Assembly: GCA_963738835.1 (NCBI GenBank)
Contig: CAVTYH010000009.1
Coordinates: forward strand, 620,001-684,000
Source: CAVTYH01 sp963738835
GTDB taxonomy: Bacteria; Planctomycetota; Planctomycetia; Pirellulales; JADZDJ01
Direction: 5' to 3'
DNA: 64,000 nucleotides
This document shows, piece by piece, positions 9,021 to 18,801 of the stretch. Numbering within the stretch: the stretch's first letter is position 1; every line of letters begins with the position of its first letter. The notes under the pieces are model-generated. The model did not search any database. It was not told the DNA's origin and worked only from the letters and a program-made list of their open reading frames with translations. The position numbers and the translations under genes were made by a program.

Positions 9021-10989
9021 GTGAACCGTCCCTGGCAAATTTGGTTGGCTTTCGCTGCTTGCCTCGCTGTTGTTATCGCAGCCGTGAGTTGGGTGAGCGT
9101 CAAAGCGCGTGCAGGCCGATGCCGCAGAGGCGCTGGCCAAACGCCAGGCGACGCTCGAAGAAAACGCACGCCTGGCTTTGTGGCGGATGGATTCGTTCAT
9201 GGCGCCGCTGGTGGCACAGGAAAGTGCCCGGCCGTACTTCACGTACTCCTCATTTTATTCCGCGGAGCGGGCCTACGGTAAGATGTTTAATCGCAAAGGC
9301 GATGCCGATGTCACCGTGCCCTCGCCGTTGCTGACGCAGAGCACGCCCTTCGTACGGTTGCACTTTCAGTATGAATCGCAGAATTCGCTCACTTCTCCCG
9401 AAGTCCCCCAAGGCACGATCGCCAGCAAAGCGGTGCCAGATTATTTGAGTGAAGAACAGTTACGTGACAATCGGGACGTGTTGAGCGGGCTGCAAAAAAC
9501 GCTCGATTTATCAACGCTGCTGGCCGATCTGCCTCCGCCTGTCGCCGCCACGACAGCGCCAGCGATGAGCACGTTGAACAATGGGACCGTTGCGTTAAGC
9601 AATGGCGGCTTTGGCAATGGATCGCAATTTCCGAATAGCTCCAACAGCGGCAATCTAGCCAATCTTCCGGCGATGATGAATGGTCCGCCGCAAAATGCCC
9701 AGGCCGACGCCAATACGGACGAAAGTAATTCGCAAGTGCCACAACAGCAGCAAGCACTTGCCCAACCATCTGCTCCATCTTTTGCGCAACAAGGTGCGCA
9801 CGGACAGTTAGAATATCAAGCGCGGCAAAGATCGATTGCGCAAAACAATAGTGTTTCGCAATCTGCGGGCGCCAACAACTTCGACGGCAATGTCAATTCT
9901 GGACAACCCTCTGAAGTCCAGATGTCGATGATGACTCCGCTGTGGCTGGATGGCGACTTGTTGTTTGCCCGCCGGGTTCAAGTGGGCGGCCGGGAGTTTG
10001 TGCAGGGCTGTTTGCTCGATTGGCCTGGGGAGGAGGGACTCAAGCGGCAGTTGCTCAATGATATTGCCGATTTGTTGCCACACGCCGAGTTGGCGCCCGA
10101 GCCGAATACCGATCCGTCGTCAAGCGTCCGGCGTTTGGCTTCATTGCCGGTGAAACTTCTTCCTGGCGAATTGCCCGAAGTGATCGCGGCGGGCATTTCC
10201 CCCATCAAGCTATCGCTGCTGCTAGCCTGGGGTGCAATGGGATTAGCGGCGCTCGCGGTTGCCGTGTTGCTGCGAGGTGTTGTCGCCCTCAGCGAACGCC
10301 GGGCAGCGTTTGTGTCTGCGGTCACCCACGAATTACGCACACCGCTGACGACATTCCGCATGTACGCCGAGATGTTGAGCGCCGGGATGGTTCGCCAGGA
10401 AAGCGATCGTCGCAGTTACTTGGAAACGCTGCGAATCGAAGCCGATCGGCTAACTCATTTGGTCGCCAATGTTCTGGCATACGCTCGGCTGGAACGGGGC
10501 AGTCCCGGTGGAAGAATTGACACTGTAGCGGTCGAAGAATTACTCAAAGTGGCGACCCAACGATTGGCCGATCGTGCAGGCCAGGCCAATTTGCACTTAA
10601 ACTTCGAGCCGGCTGGGGGCATACTCTCACAGCAAGTGAAAGCCGATCCGGCGGCAGTGGAACAGATTTTGTTCAATCTGGTCGATAATGCCTGCAAATA
10701 CGCGGCTACATCGGCCGATCGAACGCTGCATTTGTCGGTCGCAGTTGCCGACGGCAAAGTGCTAATTCGATTGCGTGATCATGGGCCGGGAATTGCCGCA
10801 TCGGAATCCAGTCGGCTCTTTCAGGCGTTTCACAAATCAGCGCAAGAGGCCGCGCTGTCGGCCCCCGGCGTGGGTTTGGGCCTGGCCCTGAGCCGACGAT
10901 TGGCCCGCGACATGCGAGGCGACTTGCGATACGAGCCGCAGTCCAACGGCGACGGGGCGTGCTTCACGTTGTCGTTGCCAACAGCGTAG
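9021..10989 (+). CDS. Membrane sensor histidine kinase, frameshifted near 9107
   Basis: The natural start is the ATG at 9021 (MNRPWQIWLAFAACLAVVIA, the first membrane segment). The frame shifts after WVSVKA and resumes as VQADAAEALAKRQATLEENARLALWRMDS, which continues to the end; a GTG at 9109 could start a protein without the first membrane helix. The sensor region is long, with a Q/N/S-rich stretch (about 130-270). A second membrane helix (SLLLAWGAMGLAALAVAVLL) precedes the kinase core: phospho-acceptor His in VTHELRTPLTTFRMY, N-box LVDNACKY, G1 RDHGPGI and G2 GVGLGLALSRRLA. Partner of the regulator just upstream; the signal is unknown. Confidence 0.88.
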
Positions 10990-11008
10990 GTCAGGCTTGA
11001 ACCTGACC
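10989..11008. terminator. Hairpin after sensor kinase gene
   Basis: GGTCAGG / CCTGACC, a 7-bp stem with a 6-base loop, overlaps the last base of the kinase stop codon and is followed by an A/T-rich stretch. It could end the two-component transcript; it may also be one copy of a common short repeat. Confidence 0.5.
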
Positions 11009-11059
11009 GAATTATTTATCTTTTCGAGCAACCTGTCCGGCTAAAGTCTAACGTCCGGG

Positions 11060-11923
11060 TTAATATCCCAACGGCACTAGTTCAGTTCGCTCTTCCCACT
11101 CGGTGCGCTGCGTGGTGACCGGCACTTTGCGGACGACTTCTTGATCTTCGTAGCGCACAGTTGTGGTTGGAATCGTGCGGGTTTGTTCTTCGGAAACCCA
11201 TTTCTGAGTGGTCACCGGAACCTTGCGGGTTTGCTGTTCTTGAACCCAACGTGTCGTGGTCACGGGCTGCTTGCGGACTTCTTCCTGCGATTCGTAGCGA
11301 ACCGTTTGCACGGGGCATTGTTGAGCTACTGTCTGCGGTGTGTACGCTGTCGTGGCTTGTTGTCCCCACACGCCCCAGCCGAGATACACAGGGCGATAGG
11401 CCACATAAGGCACGTACTGAGTTACGTAGTTGGTCTGCATAGCTGTTTCATAGACTGGCCGCTGGACGGTCACTCGTTCTTCGCGCTCGGCCGTCTCGAC
11501 GACCGGTTTCAAGACCGTGTACGTTTCCTCGCGTTCCGCTGTTTCGATGACCGGCTTTTGAACGATCACTTTTTCTTCGCGCTGGCTGGTTTCAATCACC
11601 GGCTTGCGGACGATCACCTTTTCTTCGCGCTCGGCCGTTTCAGTGACAGGTTTTGCCACCCAATAATGCCGCTCGGTGTAAACCGGGGTTGAAACCATGC
11701 TGCTTGTAGCCGCAGGCAACGAGGCGAGTTCTGGTGCGTAATTTGTTGTTACCGTGATCGGTGCATAATAGGCGGTGGTCGCTGGTGCGTAATACGCCGT
11801 GCTGGCCGCAGGATAGTTGGCGATGGTCGGCGCAGAAGAACCGCAATTGCACGCCAGCGCGAAAGTGCCGAGGAGCGAAAAAGACAGGCCGATGGCCAAA
11901 GTCGTCAGATGTCGAAGCTGCAT
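11060..11923 (-). CDS. Exported YTV-type tandem-repeat protein
   Basis: The start at 11923 has AAGGAG upstream and a signal peptide (LTTLAIGLSFSLLGTFALAC). The cysteine at the cleavage region (FALACNCGSS) may also make it a lipoprotein. The body is nearly all repeats. Residues ~95-175 carry five units of about 15 residues, KPVxETAEREEKVIV. After a Y/V/P-rich stretch (YVTQYVPYVAYRPVYLGW) come units of the type VTTxxWVxEEQTRxVP. This resembles planctomycete surface proteins with YTV-like repeats, thought to be wall or envelope components. No enzymatic motif. It stands alone between the kinase and maltokinase genes. Confidence 0.65.
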   Translation of the reverse strand: MQLRHLTTLAIGLSFSLLGTFALACNCGSSAPTIANYPAASTAYYAPATTAYYAPITVTTNYAPELASLPAATSSMVSTPVYTERHYWVAKPVTETAEREEKVIVRKPVIETSQREEKVIVQKPVIETAEREETYTVLKPVVETAEREERVTVQRPVYETAMQTNYVTQYVPYVAYRPVYLGWGVWGQQATTAYTPQTVAQQCPVQTVRYESQEEVRKQPVTTTRWVQEQQTRKVPVTTQKWVSEEQTRTIPTTTVRYEDQEVVRKVPVTTQRTEWEERTELVPLGY

Positions 11924-12281
11924 GGCAAACTCCTTCGGATAGTCGATGGCAGGAACGAAAAATTGATTTCGCATCCCTGCGACAGACTGCGACTACCTCC
12001 GTAAAACCGTGCCGATTATAAGTTCGCCGCTAGCGCGATTTCCAGCACCGGCTGCAAAAATTCTCGAAGGCGGCACAGCGATTGCTACCGACTGCTTGCA
12101 CCGATTCCGTTGGCCCAGGCAATTTGCGCAATGAGTAACGATGCCGCCTGTCAGCCGTGCTTCAGCGATCGCTGACGGCGGTAACGAGGCTTTGGCGTGA
12201 GCGAAACCGCTCAAATCGCGGGTTACCCCTTGCCGCGGTAGTAATCTGGCTATTTCTCGGCAAAACGGAGGGCATGTGCGC
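11924..12281. other. Intergenic stretch with no recognisable gene
   Basis: 358 bases between the YTV-repeat start and the maltokinase stop. Apart from the terminator-like hairpin at 12271-12290 I see nothing supportable; frames running through it are continuations of the frameshifted maltokinase reading. Confidence 0.6.
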
Positions 12282-12290
12282 TCACATGCC
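12271..12290 (-). terminator. Hairpin over maltokinase stop codon
   Basis: GGCATGTG / CACATGCC, an 8-bp stem with a 4-base loop. The TGA stop of the maltokinase gene (12282-12284) lies inside it. No long T-run follows, so termination strength is uncertain. Confidence 0.45.
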
Positions 12291-13976
12291 GCTTGCCAGC
12301 AAATCGAGAATTCCGGTGAGCGGCGTTTCGACCCAGTCGGGCCGATTGTTGAGTTCGTAGCCCAGCTCGTAAACCGCTTTTTCCAGCAAGAAAAAGTTGA
12401 GGAGCAAGTTTTGCTCGTGCCGCGTCGCTGGAAAAAACGCAGCGTTGCCAACCGTGGCGGCGTATGCTCGCAGGAATGCGGCTGCAACCGAGTAGTACCA
12501 GAACGCGGCCGCCTGCTTGAGTTGGTCCATTTTATCCGGCGCCCCAGCCCGGTGGCAATCAGTTTGAAATAGCCCTGAGACGCCGCGTAATGGAAAGATC
12601 GGATCATGCCGGCCACGTCTTGCAGCGGCGAACGCTTCGTGCGGCGCTCGGAAAGCGATCGCGCCGGCTCACCTTCAAAATCGATGATGGCAAAATCTTT
12701 GCCGGTGTAGAGCACCTGGCCGAGATGGTAATCGCCATGACAGCGAATGTTCTGGGCCGAAATCTTTTTGCCAACAATGGCGTGGAACCGCTCCAAGATT
12801 TGCTTCTCGCGCTCCAGCAAAGTATGAGCCAGCGGTTGCGCGTTGGGCAGCAGATGGTTGGCCCTTTGTCGCAATAGTTGCAGCTTTTGCACAGCAAGCA
12901 AGCGGGCTGATTGATACAACGAACGCTGATAACAATTCGAAAATGGCTCAGGTGCGAAGGCAGGATTATTGGTTGCGCCCCAGCGCCAGATGCAACTCCG
13001 CGGTGCGCTGCCCGAGCAACTCGGCCATTGGCAGGAATCTGCCCGTCAGTTTATAGGCCAGAGCATTGGTGGGCAGAGCAGCTAAATCCCAAAGCGGTTT
13101 TTCGCTGAGGCCAGCCGGAGTCGGCCACTGATCGGGCGGGCGCGCCAACACCTCTTCAAAATAGTGACCAAGATGATCGAGAGTCGTCTGCCATGCGGCC
13201 TCAGAATGTGGCATCAACCTATGCAGTACTCCCAAAGTCCATGGCTCGCTGTCGTTGTGACGGAATTCGATGCTGCCCAACACCGCAGGCACATGCAGAA
13301 ATTGCTTCTCGTCAGTGAGAAACCGGCCAATTTCCAACTCGGGGCTGATTCCCTGTTCTACTCGGCGGAAGAGTTTCAAGATGGCCCGATCGCCGTAAAT
13401 AATCGACGTGTTGCTCTGTTCAGATTTCACGGGAGCTGGCTGCAGCGTGGCATCGTCGCCCAGCAAATCGCGCAGTGCCGGTGCCGCAGCGCCAATCAGC
13501 TCACCATCGTGCTCTTTGATGCGTCGTCGGTGTGCGATGACGCCGAGCAACGCGCTGGCGAAGGCTGAATCGAATGTCGCATCGAAGACAACACCGGATT
13601 GTTTCGTGTCGCAAATCGACAGACGAGTAATGACCGCCAATGGCGTCTCGGCAGCCATACGTTCCTCTTCCTCGTTGCAAGCGCATCCTAATGGCAACAA
13701 GTACGTTTCTGGCTCTCCTTCGACATATTCCACCTGAAGCAGCGCCAGATATTCGACTTTGCCCCGCTGGGAGTTTTGTTCGAGCGGACTGAAATCGGTG
13801 ATCACGACGCTTTGGATCGTGCGAGCTTTGGCCCCGAACCATCGATGAGCGGGTAGCCAGTTTCGCAACACCGTTTCCAATTGAGTCTTGGCCCGGCCTT
13901 CCAAGATTTCGCTCCAATCGGAGCGCACCGTGATTCTCGACGAGTCTCTTTCTTCGTCGCTGGAGGCTGTGGTCAT
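12282..13976 (-). CDS. mak: Maltokinase of the GlgE pathway, two frameshifts
   Basis: Maltokinase makes maltose 1-phosphate from maltose and ATP, the substrate of GlgE encoded just upstream. The N-terminal cap domain (NWLPAHRWFGAKARTIQSV) and the kinase lobes are read in three frames. Frame one ends at 12966 after ELHLALGRN. Frame two continues NPAFAPEPFSNCYQRSLYQS, the catalytic-loop motif CHGDYHLGQ, then IDFEGEPARSLSERR. Frame three, from about 12545, gives APDKMDQLKQAAAFWYYSV through VYELGYELNNRPDW to the stop. Removing one C near 12972 and adding one G in the GGGG run near 12552 restores one protein of ~565 residues. It is a stand-alone enzyme, not fused to trehalose synthase. Confidence 0.85.
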
Positions 13977-14096
13977 CGGTTTTTTCCAGTGAGAACCCAA
14001 CAAAGCGAGTGCGAGCTCAACGTCAATAAGTAAGGCCGCTTTCCGATCGTCGGTAGACGATTGCGGCCGAGGAATTCGACCGGGACGGTGCCAACA

Positions 14097-16111
14097 TTAT
14101 TTATCTCGTTTTTCAACGAGCGCGTAGCGATCGGATCGCCGGAATTCGATCACATGCGCCGGCGTGGTTTGCGGATCGAGCTCAATATATGCTCGCGATC
14201 CTTGCCACGCGAAATTCTTGTCGTTCAGTAAATCATGGGCCTCGACATTGCCGCTAGCGCCCAATCGATCGGCCGACAGCTCGAGCCATCCGGAGTGAGG
14301 CTGAAATGGATCGAGATTCACGACGCACAACACAACATCGGCACCGTCAGCGCTGTGCTTGCTGTACGCTAGCAATTGATGGCTTTCGATATTGTGAAAC
14401 CTCACATTGCTATTACGTTGTAATGCTGGGTGCGCTCGGCGAATGCGATTCAGCCGTGATAGCAGATCACGCAAGTTGTCGGGCCGATTCAAATCCCAAC
14501 GCTTCACCTCGTATTTCTCCGAGTGCAAGTATTCTTCACTCCCTGGTTCGCGCGGCGTGCATTCTAACAGCTCGAACGCTGGCCCATAAATGCCGTAGTT
14601 CGCTCCCAGAGTGGCAGCCAACACAGCCCGAGTGATAAATGCAGCCCGCCCGCCGGTTTGCAGATATTCGTGCAGAATGTCCGGCGTATTCGTCCAAATG
14701 TTCGGGCGAAAAAAATCGGTCTGCGGCGGCTGAGAAAGTTCGCTGAAATACTCCGTCAATTCCTGCTTGGTATTTCGCCAGGTGAAGTAGGTGTACGACT
14801 GCGTGAAACCTGCCTTCGCCAGTTGATACATGATTTTCGGCCGTGTGAATGCTTCGGAGAGGAAAATGGCGTCCGGCCTGACTCGCTTGACTTCCCCCAA
14901 GCACCATTCCCAGAACGGCAGTGGTTTCGTGTGCGGATTATCAACTCGAAAGATGCGCACGTCATGTTCAATCCAAAACAGAAACACGCTTTTCAACTCT
15001 TCCCACAGTACCTGCCAATTGTCGCACTCAAAATTGAACGGATAGATGTCCTGATATTTCTTCGGTGGATTCTCGGCATACTGGATCGTGCCGTCGGGCC
15101 GGTGGCGGAACCATTCTGGATGCTCGCGAACGTAGGGATGATCGGGTGAACACTGAAAGGCGATGTCCAGCGCGATCTCAATTCCTCGCTCCTTTGCCGC
15201 GCCCACCAGCGCATGAAAATCCTCAAACGAGCCCAACTGCGGATGAATGGCCTTATGGCCCCCTTCCGGACTGCCGATGGCCCACGGACTGCCGACATCA
15301 TCCGCCGCGGCGGCGGTCTGATTGTTCTTGCCTTTGCGAAATGCCTGACCGATGGGATGAACCGGGGGCAGATACAGCACATCGAAACCCAACGATTCGA
15401 CGTACGGCAACTGGGCAATCACATCGCGCAACGTGCCGTGCTTATCGGGCGTTGGACCGAAAGAGCGCGGAAATAGTTCATACCAGGCGCTGAAGGCGGC
15501 GCGCTCGTCATCGACCACGATGCCGAATACCTGCGAAACCGTGGCACGACTGCGGTCGACGTGCCGATTCATGAGTGTCAGCAGTGCCTCGTCCATCGCC
15601 GCTGCATAGCACATTAATTGACCAGCCGACGCTGAGTTCGGCGCTCCCGCAATCCGATGGGCAAAATCGCGCAGCTGCTTTGCATCCGCGCCGGTTCGCG
15701 CGTTGCAGCCTCTTCGACCAGCTTTGCGCGAATGCGCAGATCAACCTGCAAATCCTGCCCGGCATCGGCGCGCTTTTTTAGGTCGTGTCGCCAAGTACGA
15801 AAATGATCGACCCAGCCGATCACGCGATATTCGTAACGCCCCAACTCATTCACTCGAAAGACAGCCCGCCACAGATCGTTCCCGAGCAACTGCATCGGCT
15901 GTTCCTGCCAGCCGTCGTGCTCCAACCGCTTCGTCTCGACGTGCCGATACTGCAATAGACAGACGATTTCATCATGGCCGTCGGCAAATACGTCGGCGTC
16001 TATCGTTATTTCTTCACCGAGAGTGCGCTTGATCGGAAATCGGCCGCAATCGACGCTGGGGCGAATCGCATCGACCACTACTCGTCGTTTGCCCAATTCC
16101 GCCGGCTGCAT
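14097..16111 (-). CDS. glgE: Maltosyltransferase GlgE (GH13), one frameshift near 15690
   Basis: Transfers maltose from maltose 1-phosphate to the end of a growing alpha-1,4-glucan. The N-terminal domain (KRRVVVDAIRPSVDCGRFPIK onward) is in one frame; from about 15690 the protein continues as GADAKQLRDFAHRIAGAPNS into the GH13 barrel. Adding one G in the CCGGCG stretch repairs it, giving ~671 residues, normal for the family. The nucleophile lies in FRVDNPHTKP and the acid/base in FLSEAFTRP; HPIGQAFRKGKNN is a further signature. It lies between glgX and the maltokinase gene on the same strand, with gaps of about 115-120 bases. Confidence 0.93.
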
Positions 16112-16227
16112 TAGCGAATCCCTTCGTATTTGCGATGGTCAGATTTCACGCTCTTACAGAGAAGCGCAATGGTCCTGGATCGTGCCCAATTATAGCGAAT
16201 CTTGAATGTGTGCCGAGCATCACCAAA

Positions 16228-18609
16228 TTATGATTGTGCCGGCGGATCGGACGCGGGCGGCGATGGCTGCTGTTCTGTTGGCGGTTCCTTATTGCTTGAA
16301 CCTGCATCAACCGTCGTTATGGCCTCCGTTTCGTCGGGCTCCGACTGCGTTGTGACATCTGACGTTCGCGGCGGTTGATCGGTCACCATCACTCCGGCTC
16401 CCGGCGCGACTGCCTCCAAGGCCGCGCGAGCTTTTTGCGGTGCCGCGTTTTCCAGCGTCTTGAGCGGTTTCGTCGTCAGCGCTTCGGTGTCGGTCACCGC
16501 GCACAAAATCGCCACCGAGCAAGCCTGCAATTGATATTTTTCTCCCACCGCAAACAGTCGGCCCTCCGCCGTTGGATCGGCCGTATCGAGCAGTTGTTGC
16601 CATTGCGACGCGGCGGCGAAGCTCGGCAGCACAAACGGAATGTCAAGCTTCTGATCGCCGTTAAACAACAGAAGCAACGTTGCGCCGTCGATGGGCTCGC
16701 CGTGTTCGTTCACGTCGACATGCTTCCCGTACAACTGCACGCCGACGCACCGCACGTACGGCACGCTCCAATCCTCTTGCGTCATTTCTGTGCCGTCGGG
16801 ATCCAGCCACAGAATGTCTGGGATTGCCGAGCCCTCCAGTTTTTCGCCGTGAAAGAACCGTCGGCGTTGCAAGACCGGCTGGCTGAAATACAGAGTGATC
16901 AAACGTTGCGTAAATTTCAGCAATTCGCGTTGCTGATCGTTCAGGTTCCAGTTTAACCAGGTCAGTTCGTTGTCTTGGCAATAAGCGTTGTTGTTGCCGT
17001 GCTGAGTGTGGCCGATTTCATCGCCGGCCAAAATCATCGCCACGCCCTGCGAGCAGATGAGCGTGGTCAGCATAGCCCGTTTCTTCCGTTCACGTAAAGT
17101 CAGCACTTCGGGGTTATCGGTCGGGCCTTCAGCGCCGCAGTTCCAACTGTTGTTGTCGTCGGCGCCGTCGTGGTTATCTTCGCCGTTGGCGTCGTTATGT
17201 TTGTGGTCGTACGAGACCAGGTCGTGCAGCGTGAAACCATCGTGACAAGTGATGAAATTGATGCTGGCGTTGGGTGGCCGTTTGCTCCAGGCGTACAGAT
17301 CGCTGGAACCACAGAACCGCGTGGCGAACTCTGGCACCGTGCCGGCATCTCCCTTCCAATAACGCCGCACGCAATCGCGGTACTTGCCATTCCATTCCGA
17401 CCAGAGCACCGGGAAATTGCCGACCTGATAGCCACCTTCGCCCAGGTCCCAAGGCTCGGCGATCAGCTTCACCTGCGAGACAACCGGGTCTTGATGAATG
17501 ATGTCGAAGAACGCGCCCAATTTATCGACGGCGTGCAACTCGCGAGCCAGCGTGCTCGCCAGATCGAAGCGGAACCCATCGACGTGCATTTCCTGCACCC
17601 AGTAACGCAGGCTATCCATGATAAGCTGTAGCACGCGTGGATTTTGCATTCGCAGCGTGTTGCCACAGCCTGTGAAATCCATGTAATAACGCGGGTCTTC
17701 AGGCGACAGCCGATAGTAGGCGGCATTATCGATGCCGCGGAACGAAAGCGTCGGGCCCATCTGATTGCCTTCGGCGGTGTGGTTGTAGACGACGTCCAGA
17801 ATCACTTCGATGCCGGCTGAATGCAGATTGCGGACCATCGTTTTAAATTTCGCCACGGCGTCAAGCTGCGAATCTGCTACGGTATAAGCATTTTCCGGTG
17901 CGAAGAAATTCAGTGTGTTGTAACCCCAATAATTGGTCAGCCCTTTTTCCACCAAATGTCGATCGTTCAAGTGATAATGAACTGGCAGTAATTCAACCGC
18001 GGTGACGCCTAAATCTTGCAAATGGCGCAGCACGGGCTCTGATCCAAGACCCGCGTACGTTCCACGAAATTGCTCCGACACCTCGGGATGCAACTTGGTG
18101 AAACCCTTGACGTGCATCTCGTAAATCAGGGTCTTCTGCCACGGCGTACGCGGCGGACGATCGTCGCCCCATGTGAACGCGGTATCGATCACTTTAGCCC
18201 GCGGCGCATAGCGGGCATTGTCGCGCTTATCGAGCGACAAATCGGCCTGCGAGCTGCCAACCTTGTAGCCGAACATCGAGTCGGCCCAACGCAGATTCTT
18301 ACCGATGCACTTGGCGTAGGGATCGAGCAGAATCTTGTTCGGATTGAAGCGGTGACCGCTGGCGGGATCGTAGGGCCCGTAAACTCGATAGCCATACAGT
18401 GTGCCGGGCGCGGCATCCGGGAGGTAACCGTGCCAAACCATGTCGTTGTATTCGGGCAGCGAAATACGGACGTACTCCGACTTCGCATCGGGTGAATCGA
18501 ACAGGCAGAGCTCAACTTTTTCTGCGTTCTCTGAATACAGCGTGAAATTAACGCCGCGCCCGTCCCAAGTTGCCCCCAGCGGATACGGTTGACCTGGCCA
18601 AATTCTCAT
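16228..18609 (-). CDS. glgX: Glycogen debranching enzyme GlgX (isoamylase type)
   Basis: 793 residues, unbroken. It hydrolyses alpha-1,6 branches of glycogen. The CBM48-like N-domain (PLGATWDGRGVNFTLYSENA) is at 8-100. The GH13 barrel carries VYNHTAEG, DGFRFDLAS (nucleophile D), LIAEPWD (acid/base E) and FITCHDGFTLHDLVSY. The last ~95 residues are a low-complexity extension rich in T, E, P and S, absent from typical GlgX. It is the first gene of the glucan set (glgX, glgE, mak), consistent with recycling or trimming of the polymer that GlgE makes. Confidence 0.95.
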   Translation of the reverse strand: MRIWPGQPYPLGATWDGRGVNFTLYSENAEKVELCLFDSPDAKSEYVRISLPEYNDMVWHGYLPDAAPGTLYGYRVYGPYDPASGHRFNPNKILLDPYAKCIGKNLRWADSMFGYKVGSSQADLSLDKRDNARYAPRAKVIDTAFTWGDDRPPRTPWQKTLIYEMHVKGFTKLHPEVSEQFRGTYAGLGSEPVLRHLQDLGVTAVELLPVHYHLNDRHLVEKGLTNYWGYNTLNFFAPENAYTVADSQLDAVAKFKTMVRNLHSAGIEVILDVVYNHTAEGNQMGPTLSFRGIDNAAYYRLSPEDPRYYMDFTGCGNTLRMQNPRVLQLIMDSLRYWVQEMHVDGFRFDLASTLARELHAVDKLGAFFDIIHQDPVVSQVKLIAEPWDLGEGGYQVGNFPVLWSEWNGKYRDCVRRYWKGDAGTVPEFATRFCGSSDLYAWSKRPPNASINFITCHDGFTLHDLVSYDHKHNDANGEDNHDGADDNNSWNCGAEGPTDNPEVLTLRERKKRAMLTTLICSQGVAMILAGDEIGHTQHGNNNAYCQDNELTWLNWNLNDQQRELLKFTQRLITLYFSQPVLQRRRFFHGEKLEGSAIPDILWLDPDGTEMTQEDWSVPYVRCVGVQLYGKHVDVNEHGEPIDGATLLLLFNGDQKLDIPFVLPSFAAASQWQQLLDTADPTAEGRLFAVGEKYQLQACSVAILCAVTDTEALTTKPLKTLENAAPQKARAALEAVAPGAGVMVTDQPPRTSDVTTQSEPDETEAITTVDAGSSNKEPPTEQQPSPPASDPPAQS

Positions 18610-18801
18610 AAGCGAGATTACCGATTATGAAATCGCCCCACGGTCGAAACGTCCGACCTGGGGCGGCGTAAGTCATTCAGTTGAGCGACGCCTCGTGCGT
18701 GGCGTGAACATTGCAGAATGATAACCGCTGGCCGCATTGAGTCAATGAGCCGGCCGCAGCCCCTCTTGGTCCAATCCGTGGCACTGCCGTCCGCCTACTC
18801 T

